Assembly (NCBI GenBank): GCA_022870745.1
Contig: CP085323.1
Location: forward strand, 2,418,001-2,482,000
Origin: Silvibacterium acidisoli
Lineage (GTDB): Bacteria; Acidobacteriota; Terriglobia; Terriglobales; Acidobacteriaceae
Reading direction: 5' to 3'
Length of the DNA stretch: 64,000 nucleotides
Made by a program: the position numbers and the translations under genes. Positions within the stretch are counted from its first letter, which is position 1; the number at the start of each line of letters is the position of its first letter. Below, piece by piece: positions 8,220-18,700 of this stretch. A model generated the notes under the pieces. The model searched no databases. It was given only the letters and a program-made list of their open reading frames with translations, and was not told the DNA's origin.

Positions 8220-9248
8220 ATGCCTGAACCACTTCTTCTCGATCGACAGATGCTCAAGCCGGGCATGAGATTGGCCGTCGCCGTCTCCGGCGGCGCTGAT
8301 TCCGTGGCGCTCTTTCGCTGTCTCCTTACTGCCGCGCCCGAGGTGGGGTTTGTTCTGTCAGTCGTTCATCTGCATCACGGAATTCGCGGCGCCGAAGCGG
8401 ATGAGGACGCGCAGTTTGTATCTCATCTCGCGTCGCGATATAGCCTTGTTCTTCATCGGCGCGACGTGGATACTCCGGCGGCCGCGCAAACCAGGAAAGA
8501 AACCCTGGAAGAAGCTGCGAGAAACCTGCGGTACGCATGGTTTGAGCAGCTGCTTGCATCTGGCGAAGTAGACGCCATCGCAACCGCACATACACTGGAC
8601 GACCAGGCGGAAACGGTTCTGCATAAACTGCTGCGCGGGGCATGGACTGAAGGGCTGTCTGCGATTCATCCCGTCATTTCGTATCAGCGTGGCGAGATTA
8701 TCCGGCCATTCCTTGCCACTCGCCGCGCATCGATCGAAGCGTGGCTGAAGGAGATCGGCCAGGATTGGCGCGAGGACGCGACAAATCGAGACGTTGCATA
8801 CACTCGTAACCGTATCCGGCACGAATTACTGCCCGTTCTCGAAAGCTATAACCCGCAGGTGCGAACGCAACTCGCAAACCTGGCGACGCTGGCCCGGGAC
8901 GAGGACATCTGGTGGCAGGCGGAGATCGCTCGCATCGCTCCTCCGCTCCTGTTGCCGGGTAAGCCGGTTCGCGGCGGAGGGCGTTCGGCGTCCACGCATC
9001 CCGAAGAGGCCAGTATTGCCCTCGAAATTGAGCGGCTGCCCCGCTCCATCGCCGTTCGGCGAAGGCTGCTGCGCGCCGCTGCCCGTCAACTCGGTGCAAC
9101 CCTGAATTTTGAGCAGACTGAACGCGTGGTGGCCATGCTTGGCCCCGGAGCGAGCCGTCGTCAGACACTTACAGCCAGTCTGCGCGCCGAGCGCAGCCCA
9201 CGTGAACTGCGGCTGATCTGGAGTGGCGCCAAACCTGAGAAATCCTGA
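8220..9248 (+). CDS. tilS: tRNA(Ile)-lysidine synthase
   Basis: Modifies C34 of the CAU-anticodon tRNA-Ile to lysidine using ATP and lysine, so that AUA is read as Ile; an essential cytoplasmic activity. The PP-loop motif SGGADS sits at residues 23-28, followed by VVHLHHGIRGAEAD, TAHTLDDQAET and the NRIRHELLPVL signature. The protein is about 342 residues, shorter than the E. coli type, and seems to lack the full C-terminal TilS_C domain; a compact two-domain form is known in several phyla. Open frame extends upstream inside the SDR gene, but ATG 8220 places the PP-loop at its usual distance from the N-terminus. Confidence 0.9.
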   Translation: MPEPLLLDRQMLKPGMRLAVAVSGGADSVALFRCLLTAAPEVGFVLSVVHLHHGIRGAEADEDAQFVSHLASRYSLVLHRRDVDTPAAAQTRKETLEEAARNLRYAWFEQLLASGEVDAIATAHTLDDQAETVLHKLLRGAWTEGLSAIHPVISYQRGEIIRPFLATRRASIEAWLKEIGQDWREDATNRDVAYTRNRIRHELLPVLESYNPQVRTQLANLATLARDEDIWWQAEIARIAPPLLLPGKPVRGGGRSASTHPEEASIALEIERLPRSIAVRRRLLRAAARQLGATLNFEQTERVVAMLGPGASRRQTLTASLRAERSPRELRLIWSGAKPEKS

Positions 9249-9356
9249 CAGAGATCAAGCCCCGCAAACCCTCCCCGGAAGATTTTTCACGCTTTTATCC
9301 AGCGTCAATCTTCACAGGGCAATGCGCTGTAACATGAAGAAAGAAGTGAGAGGTGT

Positions 9357-11825
9357 ATGGCAGAAGAGAACGATTGGGTATTACTGATTGCAAGTGAAGT
9401 TGGCGGCACCGATTCGGTGTCGGATCGCGCCATGGAGCGCCTTGTCGATGCAATCAGTAAAGAGGGTTATGAAGTAGTTCGCACCGCGACGCCGGATGAC
9501 GGCCTGTCGCTGGTGAAGTCTGACCCGTCGTTCAGCGCCATCCTGCTTGACTGGGATCTTGCAGGCGACCACCAGTTCGACCAGCGCGCTGCGCTGAAGA
9601 TCATGCGCGAGGTGCGCCGCCGCAACAAGAAGGTGCCGATCTTCCTCATTGCGGACCGCACGCTGGTCAACGAGCTGCCGCTGGAAGTAGTCCGTCAGGT
9701 GCATGAATACATTCACCTTTTTGGCGACACGCCGGCCTTCATTGCCAGCCGCGTAGACTTCGCCGTTGAGCGCTACAACGAACAGCTGCTGCCGCCGTAT
9801 TTCCGCGAGCTGAAGAAGTACAACGACCAGGGCGCTTACTCCTGGGACGCCCCCGGTCACATGGGTGGCGTCGCTTATCTCAAGCATCCGGTCGGCATGG
9901 AGTTTCACCGTTTCTTCGGTGAAAACCTGATGCGCTCTGACCTTGGCATCTCGAGCGCCCCGCTCGGCTCCTGGCTCGATCACGTGGGACCTGCCGGCGA
10001 ATCGGAGCGCAATGCGGCGCGCATCTTCGGCGCCGATTGGACGTTCTACGTTCTTGGCGGTTCCTCGACCTCGAACCAGATCGTTGGCCACGGCGTGATC
10101 GGGCAGGACGATATCGTCCTCGTCGACGCCAACTGCCACAAGTCCATCTGTCATTCACTGACCACGACCGGTGCGCGGCCTGTTTATGCCACGCCGACGC
10201 GTAACGGCTACGGCATGATCGGCCTGGTGCCGCTCAATCGTTTCAGCCCCGAGTCGATCAAGCAGCTGATCGACGAAAGCCCGTTGACCACCGGCCTGCA
10301 GAACAAGGAATTAACTTACGCGGTAGTTACAAATTCGACTTACGACGGCCTCTGCTACGACGTGAATCGCGTTGTGACCGAGCTGGCGAAGTCTGTCCCA
10401 CGCGTCCACTTCGACGAAGCCTGGTACGCCTACGCCAAGTTTCACCCCATCTATCGCGGGCGTTTCGCCATGGACGTGCCCGAAGAGATGCCGGACCGGC
10501 CCACGCTGTTTGCCGTCCAGTCGACGCACAAGATGCTGGCGGCATTCTCGATGGCCTCAATGGTGCACATCAAGCTCAGCCCCCGCGCGCCGCTGGAGTT
10601 CGACCAGTTCAACGAAGCCTTCATGATGCACGGCACGACCTCGCCGTTCTATCCGCTCGTGGCTTCGCTCGACGTGGCCGCCGCCATGATGGACGAGCCT
10701 GCCGGCCCGACGCTCATGGAAGAGACGATCGAGGATGCCATTAGCTTCCGCAAGGCCATGTCCTCGGTTGCGCACCGTCTGCGCGCCGCGGAGAACGGCG
10801 GCGGATGGTTTTTCCGGCTCTTCCAGCCCGACCAGGTGACCGATGCCACGGGTGCCACGCACGTCTTTGAAGAAGCGCCGGATCACATGCTGGCCAACGA
10901 CCCCAGCTGCTGGACACTGAAGCCGGGTGAGGACTGGCATGGCTTCCGCGATGAGGATATCGCCGACGGCTACTGCATGCTTGACCCGACGAAGGTGACC
11001 ATCCTGATGCCGGGTGTCAATGCACAGGGTGTGGTCAACGACTGGGGTATCCCCGCTGCGATCCTGACGGAATTCCTCGATGCGCGCCGCGTGGAAATCG
11101 CCCGTACCGGCGACTACACGGTGCTGGTGCTCTTCTCGGTCGGCACCAGTAAGGGTAAGTGGGGCAGCCTGCTCGAAAACCTCTTCGAGTTCAAGCGTCT
11201 TTACGACACCGAGGCTCCGCTAGAAGAAGCTCTTCCCGATCTTGTTGCCAAGTATCCGGCTCGTTATCGCAATGTCTCGCTGAAGGACCTGAGCGACGAG
11301 ATGCATGCGGCTGTCGTCGAACTCAACCTGACCGGCCTTGTCGGTGAGGCCTGCAATCTCGACACCGACCAGGTACTGACGCCATCGCAGACCTATCAGA
11401 AGCTGATCCGCAACGGCACGGAGAAGGTGCGCTTCTCCGAGATGGCGAACCGTGTCACGGGCGTCATGCTCGTGCCATATCCTCCGGGCATTCCCGTCAG
11501 CATGCCGGGCGAGAGGCTCGGCAGCAAGGAGAGCGCGGTTATCCGCCTCATCCTCGCCATGGAAGAGTTCGGCAGGCGCTTCCCCGGCTTCGAACGTGAA
11601 GTGCATGGCGTTGAAGTCGATCCCGAGGGCAACTACTGGGTGCGTGCGGTTATCGAAACGCCGGGCAAGAACGGCAACGGAAGAAAGAGCGCTCCCAAGT
11701 CCGGTCCTCCGGTGAAGCGTCGCCGCCGTGTAAAGAGCAGCGATACCCCGGGTGGCGGCACGTCCGGCCAGGACAATCGCGACCAGACCGTACCGAGCAG
11801 CAGCGATATCAGCGGACAACGCTGA
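9357..11825 (+). CDS. Orn/Lys/Arg decarboxylase with receiver-like N-terminal domain
   Basis: 822 residues, fold-type I PLP-dependent decarboxylase of the inducible arginine/lysine/ornithine class; removes CO2 from a basic amino acid to give a polyamine or its precursor. Residues 1-130 form the receiver-like wing domain (AILLDWDLAGDHQF). The core has DAPGHMGG, GSSTSNQ, DANCHKS, the HFDEAWYAYAKF PLP-pocket Asp, and the Schiff-base Lys392 in STHKML. The C-terminal domain ends near residue 770 with EVDPEGNYWVRAVIETP; a tail of about 50 residues rich in Lys/Arg (VKRRRRVKSS) then Ser/Gly follows and looks disordered. Which amino acid is used cannot be decided from the sequence. Convergent with the regulator gene 8 bases downstream. 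Confidence 0.85.
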   Translation: MAEENDWVLLIASEVGGTDSVSDRAMERLVDAISKEGYEVVRTATPDDGLSLVKSDPSFSAILLDWDLAGDHQFDQRAALKIMREVRRRNKKVPIFLIADRTLVNELPLEVVRQVHEYIHLFGDTPAFIASRVDFAVERYNEQLLPPYFRELKKYNDQGAYSWDAPGHMGGVAYLKHPVGMEFHRFFGENLMRSDLGISSAPLGSWLDHVGPAGESERNAARIFGADWTFYVLGGSSTSNQIVGHGVIGQDDIVLVDANCHKSICHSLTTTGARPVYATPTRNGYGMIGLVPLNRFSPESIKQLIDESPLTTGLQNKELTYAVVTNSTYDGLCYDVNRVVTELAKSVPRVHFDEAWYAYAKFHPIYRGRFAMDVPEEMPDRPTLFAVQSTHKMLAAFSMASMVHIKLSPRAPLEFDQFNEAFMMHGTTSPFYPLVASLDVAAAMMDEPAGPTLMEETIEDAISFRKAMSSVAHRLRAAENGGGWFFRLFQPDQVTDATGATHVFEEAPDHMLANDPSCWTLKPGEDWHGFRDEDIADGYCMLDPTKVTILMPGVNAQGVVNDWGIPAAILTEFLDARRVEIARTGDYTVLVLFSVGTSKGKWGSLLENLFEFKRLYDTEAPLEEALPDLVAKYPARYRNVSLKDLSDEMHAAVVELNLTGLVGEACNLDTDQVLTPSQTYQKLIRNGTEKVRFSEMANRVTGVMLVPYPPGIPVSMPGERLGSKESAVIRLILAMEEFGRRFPGFEREVHGVEVDPEGNYWVRAVIETPGKNGNGRKSAPKSGPPVKRRRRVKSSDTPGGGTSGQDNRDQTVPSSSDISGQR

Positions 11826-11833
11826 TATCGCTG

Positions 11834-13399
11834 CTAGCGCAGCCTGCCCTGCTGGCCTGCCTCGGTGTGAGCCATGATTTCTTCCTCCACATTTGCTTCC
11901 TGCCCCGCGAACATCTCGCGCAACCTGCCTGCGACTCGCAGATGCCATTGCGACCGCCGCGCCGGGGGAATCTGCGCGTACAGCACTTCGCGGTAAAGTG
12001 CATGCGAGAAAACATAGAACGTGGAAAAGCTTCCGCCGGGGAGTTCATCTTCACCCGCGATTGAGATGAGGCGCACGCGGCGCGTCAGCCTGGAGTAAGC
12101 TTCTTCAACCTCGTCCAGCTCGCGGCCAAGCGCAGCTGCGGCAGCCCATGCGGGGAAGATCGAGCCCGATATGCAGCCGGCTTCGAGCAGCCGGCGATCC
12201 TCTTCACTGAGGCGTTCCAGCTGCAACCCGATCAGATCCGAGAGGCCATCGGGAACGCCCGGTTCTATCTCTTCGAGCGGCATCTTCAATGTGACTTCTC
12301 CGCCCTTGCTGCTGACGATCTGCTGTGTACGCAGGTGATCGAGCACGGCCGTCATAAACAGCGGATTGCCGGACGAGTGCTGATGCACCAGGCTCGACAG
12401 GCCTGAGGGTAGTTTCTCGGCTTCCAGCTCGCGCCGCAGGTAAGCCGAGACCGCATCTTTGCCAATCGGCCCGAGGCGCATCTTTTCGCCTCCGCGCCGG
12501 CTTATGAGGTCCTGCTCGAGCGCGCTCAGAGGGTGTTCCGGCGTCAGGTCCGTCTGGCGAAAGCTGGCCAGCAGCATCAGTTTCGCAGCACCGCGCCGTC
12601 TCGCTAACGCTGAGATGAGGTTCAATGTCGAGTCGTCCGCCCAATGGATATCTTCGAAGATCAGCAGCAGCGTCTCTGCCTGGGAAAGAGACTCGAGGGC
12701 CTCGCTGATTTCCCCGATCAGAGGTACGCCCGGTACTCCGTGAGAAAACCAGCCTGGAGCGGCTGCAGAGAGCAATGCGCGCGCCTTCTCGTCATTCGAG
12801 CAGCAGAGCTCGTTGACGGCCTCCCGCACGGGATAGAAGGACTCTTTGCCTCCGAAGCCTTCAAGGGACTGCCCTCGAGCGATACGTAGCTGCGGGACCG
12901 CGCACAGCTGCATACAAAATGCGTCGAGCAGAGCGGTTTTGCCTATGCCGGCCTCGCCTGTAAGGAAAAGCGTAAGCCGCTCGCCTTTGCGGACGCGCTC
13001 AAGCTTCTGGTGCAGCGCGGCAAGCTCCGCATCCCGGCCGAAGATAGATGCGGTCTGTGCTGGAGATTCATGCGATCCCGCCGAGCCCTCGACCGGCTCG
13101 GTAACGGCTGCGACGAAGCGATAGCCTCGCTTCGGAACCGTCTGGATATAGCGAGGAGAATCGAGATCGTCTCCAAGCAGCTTGCGTAGTTCCAGCACAT
13201 ACGTCCGCAGCACCTGCGGCTGTACATATGTTTCAGGCCACAGGGCTTCCAGCAGCTCATCGTGGGTTACAAGCCGGTCGGGATTTTCGACGAGATAGCG
13301 TAATACCGAAAACGGCCTCGGCGTCAGCGCGAGCCGTTCATCGCCCTGCCACAGGCACTCATTTTGCGTGTCGAGCCGGAAACTGCCAAAATGCCGCAT
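11834..13399 (-). CDS. Winged-helix transcriptional regulator with AAA ATPase domain
   Basis: 521 residues. Residues 1-100 are an OmpR-type winged-helix DNA-binding domain (FGSFRLD, LTPRPFSVLRYLVENP, RTYVLELRKLLGD, TVPKRGYRFVA), with no receiver domain. A STAND/AAA_16-type ATPase follows: Walker A GEAGIGKTALL around residue 150 and a Walker B-like LLLIFEDIHWADD. It ends shortly after the winged-helix-like region of the ATPase, without the long TPR tail often seen in such regulators. DNA target and signal are unknown. It could act on the convergent decarboxylase or the GH79 gene upstream; nothing in the sequence decides this. Confidence 0.8.
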   Translation of the reverse strand: MRHFGSFRLDTQNECLWQGDERLALTPRPFSVLRYLVENPDRLVTHDELLEALWPETYVQPQVLRTYVLELRKLLGDDLDSPRYIQTVPKRGYRFVAAVTEPVEGSAGSHESPAQTASIFGRDAELAALHQKLERVRKGERLTLFLTGEAGIGKTALLDAFCMQLCAVPQLRIARGQSLEGFGGKESFYPVREAVNELCCSNDEKARALLSAAAPGWFSHGVPGVPLIGEISEALESLSQAETLLLIFEDIHWADDSTLNLISALARRRGAAKLMLLASFRQTDLTPEHPLSALEQDLISRRGGEKMRLGPIGKDAVSAYLRRELEAEKLPSGLSSLVHQHSSGNPLFMTAVLDHLRTQQIVSSKGGEVTLKMPLEEIEPGVPDGLSDLIGLQLERLSEEDRRLLEAGCISGSIFPAWAAAAALGRELDEVEEAYSRLTRRVRLISIAGEDELPGGSFSTFYVFSHALYREVLYAQIPPARRSQWHLRVAGRLREMFAGQEANVEEEIMAHTEAGQQGRLR

Positions 13400-13507
13400 C
13401 GTTCGCTGGAGAGCTCCTGAGTAAAAGTATGCACCTGCCGCTGTTCGCGTGGGATGAGGCAGTCCTGAATCGGCGATTTGTGACGGACCGCCGCCGAGCC
13501 TGTCCGG

Positions 13508-14965
13508 TCAGTGAAAGGTAACGAGCATGGCGCTCGCCGCAGGCATGGAGATGACATACCTGCCATGTACGCTCTGGATCGCCTCCTGGTTCCCGTTCCA
13601 GTCCCCGTTCGCTTCTACCGCACTGCTGCCCAGCGTGATGCCCTCGGTCGATTCGATCGATGGAGCCGAAAGACGAAGCAAGCTTGCGCGGCTGCTGCGC
13701 CTCCCCGGATCGATCGTCAGCTCGACTGTTTGCCTGCTGTTCTTGTTAAAGACCACTGTCTTCAGTGTCCCCTTTTCTCCACGAATGGCGTAGGCCGTCA
13801 GAAGTGGAGCATCAACGGGCCTCTCGAGCTGGATATCGACGAGATTGCCCGCGCCTGCCTGCTCGAAGAGCAGCATGCCGTGGTAGATCGGCTGCGCAGA
13901 GAAGCCTTTCTCGAGCGAGCCGCCAATCGGCGTATACCAGCCATTTCCGCCGGTGTGGAAGTTGATGCCTTCGCCGCCTGCCGCAGCGAGTTGGTACATC
14001 AGGTCCGCGCCCCATAAGGCCGACGCGAGCGTATTGCTCACTCCCGGTTTCCCGATGCCGTAGCAGGAGTTGGTCTCCGCAAGCCTGAAGGGCAGCTTCT
14101 CTTCGCTGGCTACCTGTTTCATGACGGCAAGCTGCTCGATGAGTTTTGGGTCAGGCTTCATCAGGCGATCGATGTTCATCGAGGGATCCGCCGGCGGTCC
14201 CTCGGCATAGTAGTGCTGCGAGATGAAGGCGATGTCTCCTGCGAATTTCTTCGCGAAGGAGGCCAGCCATTCGTTGTGCGCAGCGGTATCCGGCCCGCCA
14301 AGACGGGCGCCGCGCACACGTGATGAAATCACCTCGTAGAAGCTCTGCCACTCCTGCGCAAATTGATCGAAGTTGTAGGTGGGCTGCCGTACTCCGCTCA
14401 TTGAAAACAGGTCGGGCTCATTGCAGAGCTGGAAGCCGATGAGCTTCGGCCCGATAACGGCGGTTACATAAGCTGCTTCGTCTGCGGCTGCAGCGGCGCT
14501 GCCCGTGCCCATGTTCAGTCCGTAGATCAGCTGCCATCCAGTGGCATCGAGAAAGTCGCGCAGATTGCGGATAGCGAGCGGGGTGATCTTGCGCGGTGGT
14601 TCCGCGTGCTTGCCGGTATCCGCGTCGATCGATTCGTGCCACTGCGCGGCTTGCGCTGCCACAGGCCCCGGCGTCCAGTAGGAGTATGCGCTGGTCCCGC
14701 CGCCCAGGCGCAGCACTCCGCTGCTGCCGAGGCGTTTTATCAGGCCCACCAGTTCCTGGTTTTTACCGGAGAAGAAATCGGGATTCTGCAGTTCGGCCGT
14801 CTCGTAACTCAGGCCGGTGAACGCCGGCCCGATGCGGTTTCCTGCAGCATGAGGATGGATGGTGAGCTGCGCTGACGAACCAGGTGCCGAGGCCATCAGC
14901 CCGCGAGGCAGAAGCGATGAGCCGGAAGCAAGCAGTGAAAGCTCAAGGAAGGTGCGGCGGCGCAT
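13508..14965 (-). CDS. Secreted glycoside hydrolase family 79 (beta-glucuronidase/heparanase-like)
   Basis: 485 residues with an N-terminal export signal (RRRTFLELSLLASG, Tat-like). TIM-barrel retaining hydrolase: the acid/base Glu183 lies in CNEPDLF and the likely nucleophile Glu297 in RLAETNSCYG, the spacing expected in clan GH-A. The C-terminal beta domain (about 385-485) matches the GH79C type. Members release glucuronic acid or 4-O-methyl-glucuronate from plant or animal glycans; exact specificity is not visible. A perfect 14-bp inverted repeat ends only five bases before the start codon, leaving no room for a free Shine-Dalgarno, so expression may be controlled there. Confidence 0.82.
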   Translation of the reverse strand: MRRRTFLELSLLASGSSLLPRGLMASAPGSSAQLTIHPHAAGNRIGPAFTGLSYETAELQNPDFFSGKNQELVGLIKRLGSSGVLRLGGGTSAYSYWTPGPVAAQAAQWHESIDADTGKHAEPPRKITPLAIRNLRDFLDATGWQLIYGLNMGTGSAAAAADEAAYVTAVIGPKLIGFQLCNEPDLFSMSGVRQPTYNFDQFAQEWQSFYEVISSRVRGARLGGPDTAAHNEWLASFAKKFAGDIAFISQHYYAEGPPADPSMNIDRLMKPDPKLIEQLAVMKQVASEEKLPFRLAETNSCYGIGKPGVSNTLASALWGADLMYQLAAAGGEGINFHTGGNGWYTPIGGSLEKGFSAQPIYHGMLLFEQAGAGNLVDIQLERPVDAPLLTAYAIRGEKGTLKTVVFNKNSRQTVELTIDPGRRSSRASLLRLSAPSIESTEGITLGSSAVEANGDWNGNQEAIQSVHGRYVISMPAASAMLVTFH

Positions 14966-14970
14966 GGGAT

Positions 14971-15014
14971 CATTCGAGCATAGCCGGAGATGAGCGTCCA
15001 GCTATGCTCGAATG
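14971..15014 (-). repeat. Perfect 14-bp inverted repeat upstream of GH79
   Basis: CATTCGAGCATAGC at 14971-14984 and its exact reverse complement at 15001-15014, separated by 16 bases. It lies between the stop of the 253-residue gene (15029) and the GH79 start (14965), both on the minus strand. It may be an operator, a terminator for the upstream operon (no U-run seen), or an RNA switch at the GH79 start. Confidence 0.75.
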
Positions 15015-15028
15015 AGTGACCGTGCCTA

Positions 15029-15790
15029 TTAGAGGCCAGGGCCGCTCAGGATGGGCATTGAGCAACCGCCGGTGTGAACAGTGCGGACCTGAAACTTGCC
15101 TTCACTCTCATCGCCCTTCGGCAGCGGATGCTGGAAGACGAGGTCAATTCCCAGCAGGCTCGCCATGGAACTGATCGCGCGCGACTGATGCGGGATCGTC
15201 GGAATGACGTTTGGCATTTCCGAGGTGATCACCAGGTCGACGACGCCGTTCACAGGGGTGAAGTTCGGAGTGAAGCATGCTCCGTGAAAAGTCACCGACG
15301 TGACCTGCTTATAGATCACGATCTGTTCGGTTGCGACGCTGGCGGGAATGATGCTGGCTGCCATCCCGCTGAAGCAGGGCTGCTTCGAGTCGGGATCGGT
15401 GGTGCTGACTTCGAGGTCGCTTTCCCAGTCGTTCGGAGGAATTGGGAGATTCACCGCGAGAGTCCATCCGCTGCCGATCGGCCGATTGCCGGGAACCATC
15501 GGAGTGTTCGAAGAGAGCTTCTTCTTTACGTCGCCGATTGTGATCGGGGTCGCTGTCGTTCCGGCTTCATATACCGGGTCGATGCAATGCCAGTAGTTCT
15601 CGAGCATGTACATGCTGCCCGTGTTGACGGTCGCTGCATGCAGGTGTTCGCAGGTCGGGGCATATACCTGTACTCCGGTCAGCGGAGTAGTGTCTGAAGA
15701 TGCGTTGTTCGCGGTTTGAAGGGAAAAGACAAAGGCGCCTTCGAAGTGAATGCGCAGGTCAAAAGGGGTGACTGCTGCTTGTTCGTTCAT
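15029..15790 (-). CDS. Unrecognised protein, last gene of the sigma/CHAT operon
   Basis: 253 residues, no signal peptide or membrane segment seen, no family recognised. The start ATG lies inside the 3' end of the CHAT gene (32-base overlap), so translation is probably coupled. The chain appears beta-rich (DLRIHFEGAFVFSL, GVQVYAPTCEHLH, IVIYKQVTSVTFHGACF) with several Cys and His residues (CEHLH, HCIDP, GACF, GGCSMP). Its fixed position behind a predicted caspase-like protease suggests it is a substrate, effector or adaptor of that protease; this is inference only. Confidence 0.7.
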   Translation of the reverse strand: MNEQAAVTPFDLRIHFEGAFVFSLQTANNASSDTTPLTGVQVYAPTCEHLHAATVNTGSMYMLENYWHCIDPVYEAGTTATPITIGDVKKKLSSNTPMVPGNRPIGSGWTLAVNLPIPPNDWESDLEVSTTDPDSKQPCFSGMAASIIPASVATEQIVIYKQVTSVTFHGACFTPNFTPVNGVVDLVITSEMPNVIPTIPHQSRAISSMASLLGIDLVFQHPLPKGDESEGKFQVRTVHTGGCSMPILSGPGL

Positions 15791-18700
15791 GAATCAGCTC
15801 TTTCAACGTTGATTTCCCCATACCGGTAACGTAATACGCTGCCCAGTAATAGGGGTGGTGGTAAGCGCCGAGGCTGCTTACGGCAACTTCGGCATGGGAG
15901 AGAGCCTGGGGAGTGGTAAGGCCTTGCGCCAGACCAGAGTAAAAATTCTTCATCAGCGGCACGGCTGCTTCCGAGTCGACGTCCCAGTGGGTCGCCACGA
16001 TGTCCGGCACCCCGTCGTCGGCCAGTTGCTCGACGAGGCCGGAAGGATCCGCGGAGTCATGCTCTTCCAGGCTGCCGGTTGAGCAGGCTGAGAGCACCAC
16101 GATGCGGCACTTGCTCAGTGCTGCCTGGTGGAAGAGGCCGATATCCCGTATCCTGCGCGCCTCCGCATCGTCACGTGATTGATCGCGAGCAAGCATCAGG
16201 CGAGTATGGCCGGAAGAAGATACGGTATGGCCGGCGTAGTGAATCAGCCAGGTCCCCGGCATGGCGGACTCCATGGAGCGCGCCGTCGCGTTGAGGCCGG
16301 TCAACACTGTGGGGTGGTCCAGATACGCGGCCACCGACAGGGCCTCGACCTTGGCTTCTGGCAGTGGAACGGCCTCGCGCGCGTCGGGCAGAGAGGCTCC
16401 GACAACGAGCGCTGAGCTGGCCCTCAATTGGGCTTCCGATGCAGCGGAGGCATGAAGATGGCTGGCCGCCAGCAAAGAACGGACGCTGCTCAGTGCGACT
16501 TCCTGCCCGGCATACTCACCGTCTGCCAGCGGCAGGGCCGCTACGGGCAGGAACTCCATGGTGTCATCGAGGTAGAGAATCAGTTCCTGGTGCGGGGCAA
16601 ACGCCGGAAGTGCCTGTTGGAGAAATCCGCGTTCGAGTTGCAGGCCCACGGCGCGCAGGCTTTCTTCGCTGCTGCGCGGGGTCGCGGTCATCTGTGCAAA
16701 CGTCTGCGTCAGGCGGCTGAACTGATCCGGGTCGATCGTCGTCTGCTGCACCCGGATGCCGTCCCGATCGATCAGCCACGTCATCATTTTTCCGTCGAGC
16801 AGAGTGGTGCCGAGCACCTTCTTCCCTTTGAGCGACAAACGGAAGCGCTCGAGCGCGGGCGCCAGGCACTCAAAACCCTGCCCATGGCAGCCTTCGTCCG
16901 GTTCGAGGCCGCTCGACATCAGGCGATAGCGCTCCCATACGGCCAGGGCTTGAGCCGGGGAGCGCTTCTCTTCGAGTCGCAGCAGGGCCGAGGCCGCATA
17001 GGCTTCGCGTATGCGGCGGCTCCAGGCGGCGCGCTCCTCCTTGCCCTTGAGACGGTGGAAGTTTTCTTCAGCGATGGAGAGAGCGCGATCCAGGTGCGTC
17101 TGTGCCACGGCCTGCTTGCCCTCCTGCATGGCGAGACGTCCCATCGCTTCTTCATAACCCAGGTTCACGTAAGGAACATCGAGTGTCTGCACCGGCAGAG
17201 ACGCCTCGACGAGCATTTGTTCCGCCGCGTCAGGCGCCTGCCGGCTGAGATAGGCCTCGGCCAACTGTAAATGTGTATCGGCAGAATAGCCGTGGAGTTT
17301 ATCCACGCCGGGGACGGATGCAAGGAAGGCCTCAGCCTGCGGAAGCTGGTCTGTCGCTTCCGCAATCTCTCCCGCGCGCACCTCTGCCTGGATCAGGCGG
17401 AAGCGGTCTGCTGCCTCATAAGAAGGATGATCCAGCTTGGTGCTTAAGTGGAGCAGTTCGCGATCGAAGAGAACGGACGAATACACGTGGTTCGTTCGTT
17501 CCTCCGCGTAAGCCAGGTTCAGATAGAACTGGTTTGCACGCATTAGCGGATACGCGCCGCTCCAGAACAGGCGCAACCCTTCAAGGTTCGCCTTCCAGTC
17601 CGCATTCATGTTGCCTTCGAAATATTCCTCGTCGGCAAGAAATCCAAGCGCTCGCAGGCCGATCATTCCGTACCCTGCACCGGTCGCAATCGACGAGGCC
17701 TTACGGATATCCGCGACTGCCTTCGAGAAGTCCGTCTTCGCGGCCTCGCAACTGGAGGCATCGAGGTTCAGCTGCGCCTGGATCCAGGGATATCTCGCGG
17801 TTTCAATATCGGAACCCAGGTTGTGGAGGGCCGACAGGCATTGATCGACGGAAAAAAGTTGCTGCAGCTCGAACACTCGCGCTGCCTCGGCGCGCAGTAT
17901 GCCGGGGCGGTTCTCCTCTGTCTGAAAAAGTGCCAGGGAGCGGCCGGCAAGCTTCAGGCCATTTCCAACATCGCCAAGGGAATCGGCTTCTAGCGCTGCT
18001 CCCAGGAGATATGCGGCGTTCGTCGACTGTGCCGTGTGAGTCTCTGCCAGGAAATCCTTCAGCCATGTGTCGTGATGTTGCGTTTCGAGAGAGTCTGCCA
18101 GCGCGCGCAGCAGGGTTCGTGCCGCAAGACATTGCGACTGGCAAAGATCGGAGTTGTTATCGGGGCCTTGTTGCGGGAAGGAGAGTTGAAGAAGATGAGG
18201 TAGTTGAAGCGTCAGGAGTTCTTCATCGCGTTGAGCCAGTAAAGCCGGGCTGCGGGCCAGCCTGAACATGCCTTCCGGTGTCTGCAGATACGGAGCGAGG
18301 ATGCTCTGGTTGTGATCGCATTCTTTCTCTTTGGCTTCAACGGCGAGGAGGCGCTTGCGGCCGTCCTCCAGCCATTTCTTGTCTTTCTCCGCCGCGAGGA
18401 ACTTCTTCCACACGTCCATCTCGACCGTGTACTGGCAAAGGCTGTCTAGAACCACGGCCTCGTTGTAAAGCACGACGGAGTTATTGGGCTGGAGCCGCGC
18501 CGCATGTTCGAGATAATCGAGGGCGGCAGCCTGGTCGGCGGGCGTGTCGGTTGCCTTCGCGCGCAGCAGGTACGCGGAAGCAATATCGGTGAGTGCCGGG
18601 ACATTCGAAGGATCCGCTGCCAGGACGCGCTTGAGGGTGTCGATCGCGGAGTTGTAATCCCCGTTCAGCACATCGGCGCGGGCCTCCAGCGCCAGCCAGT

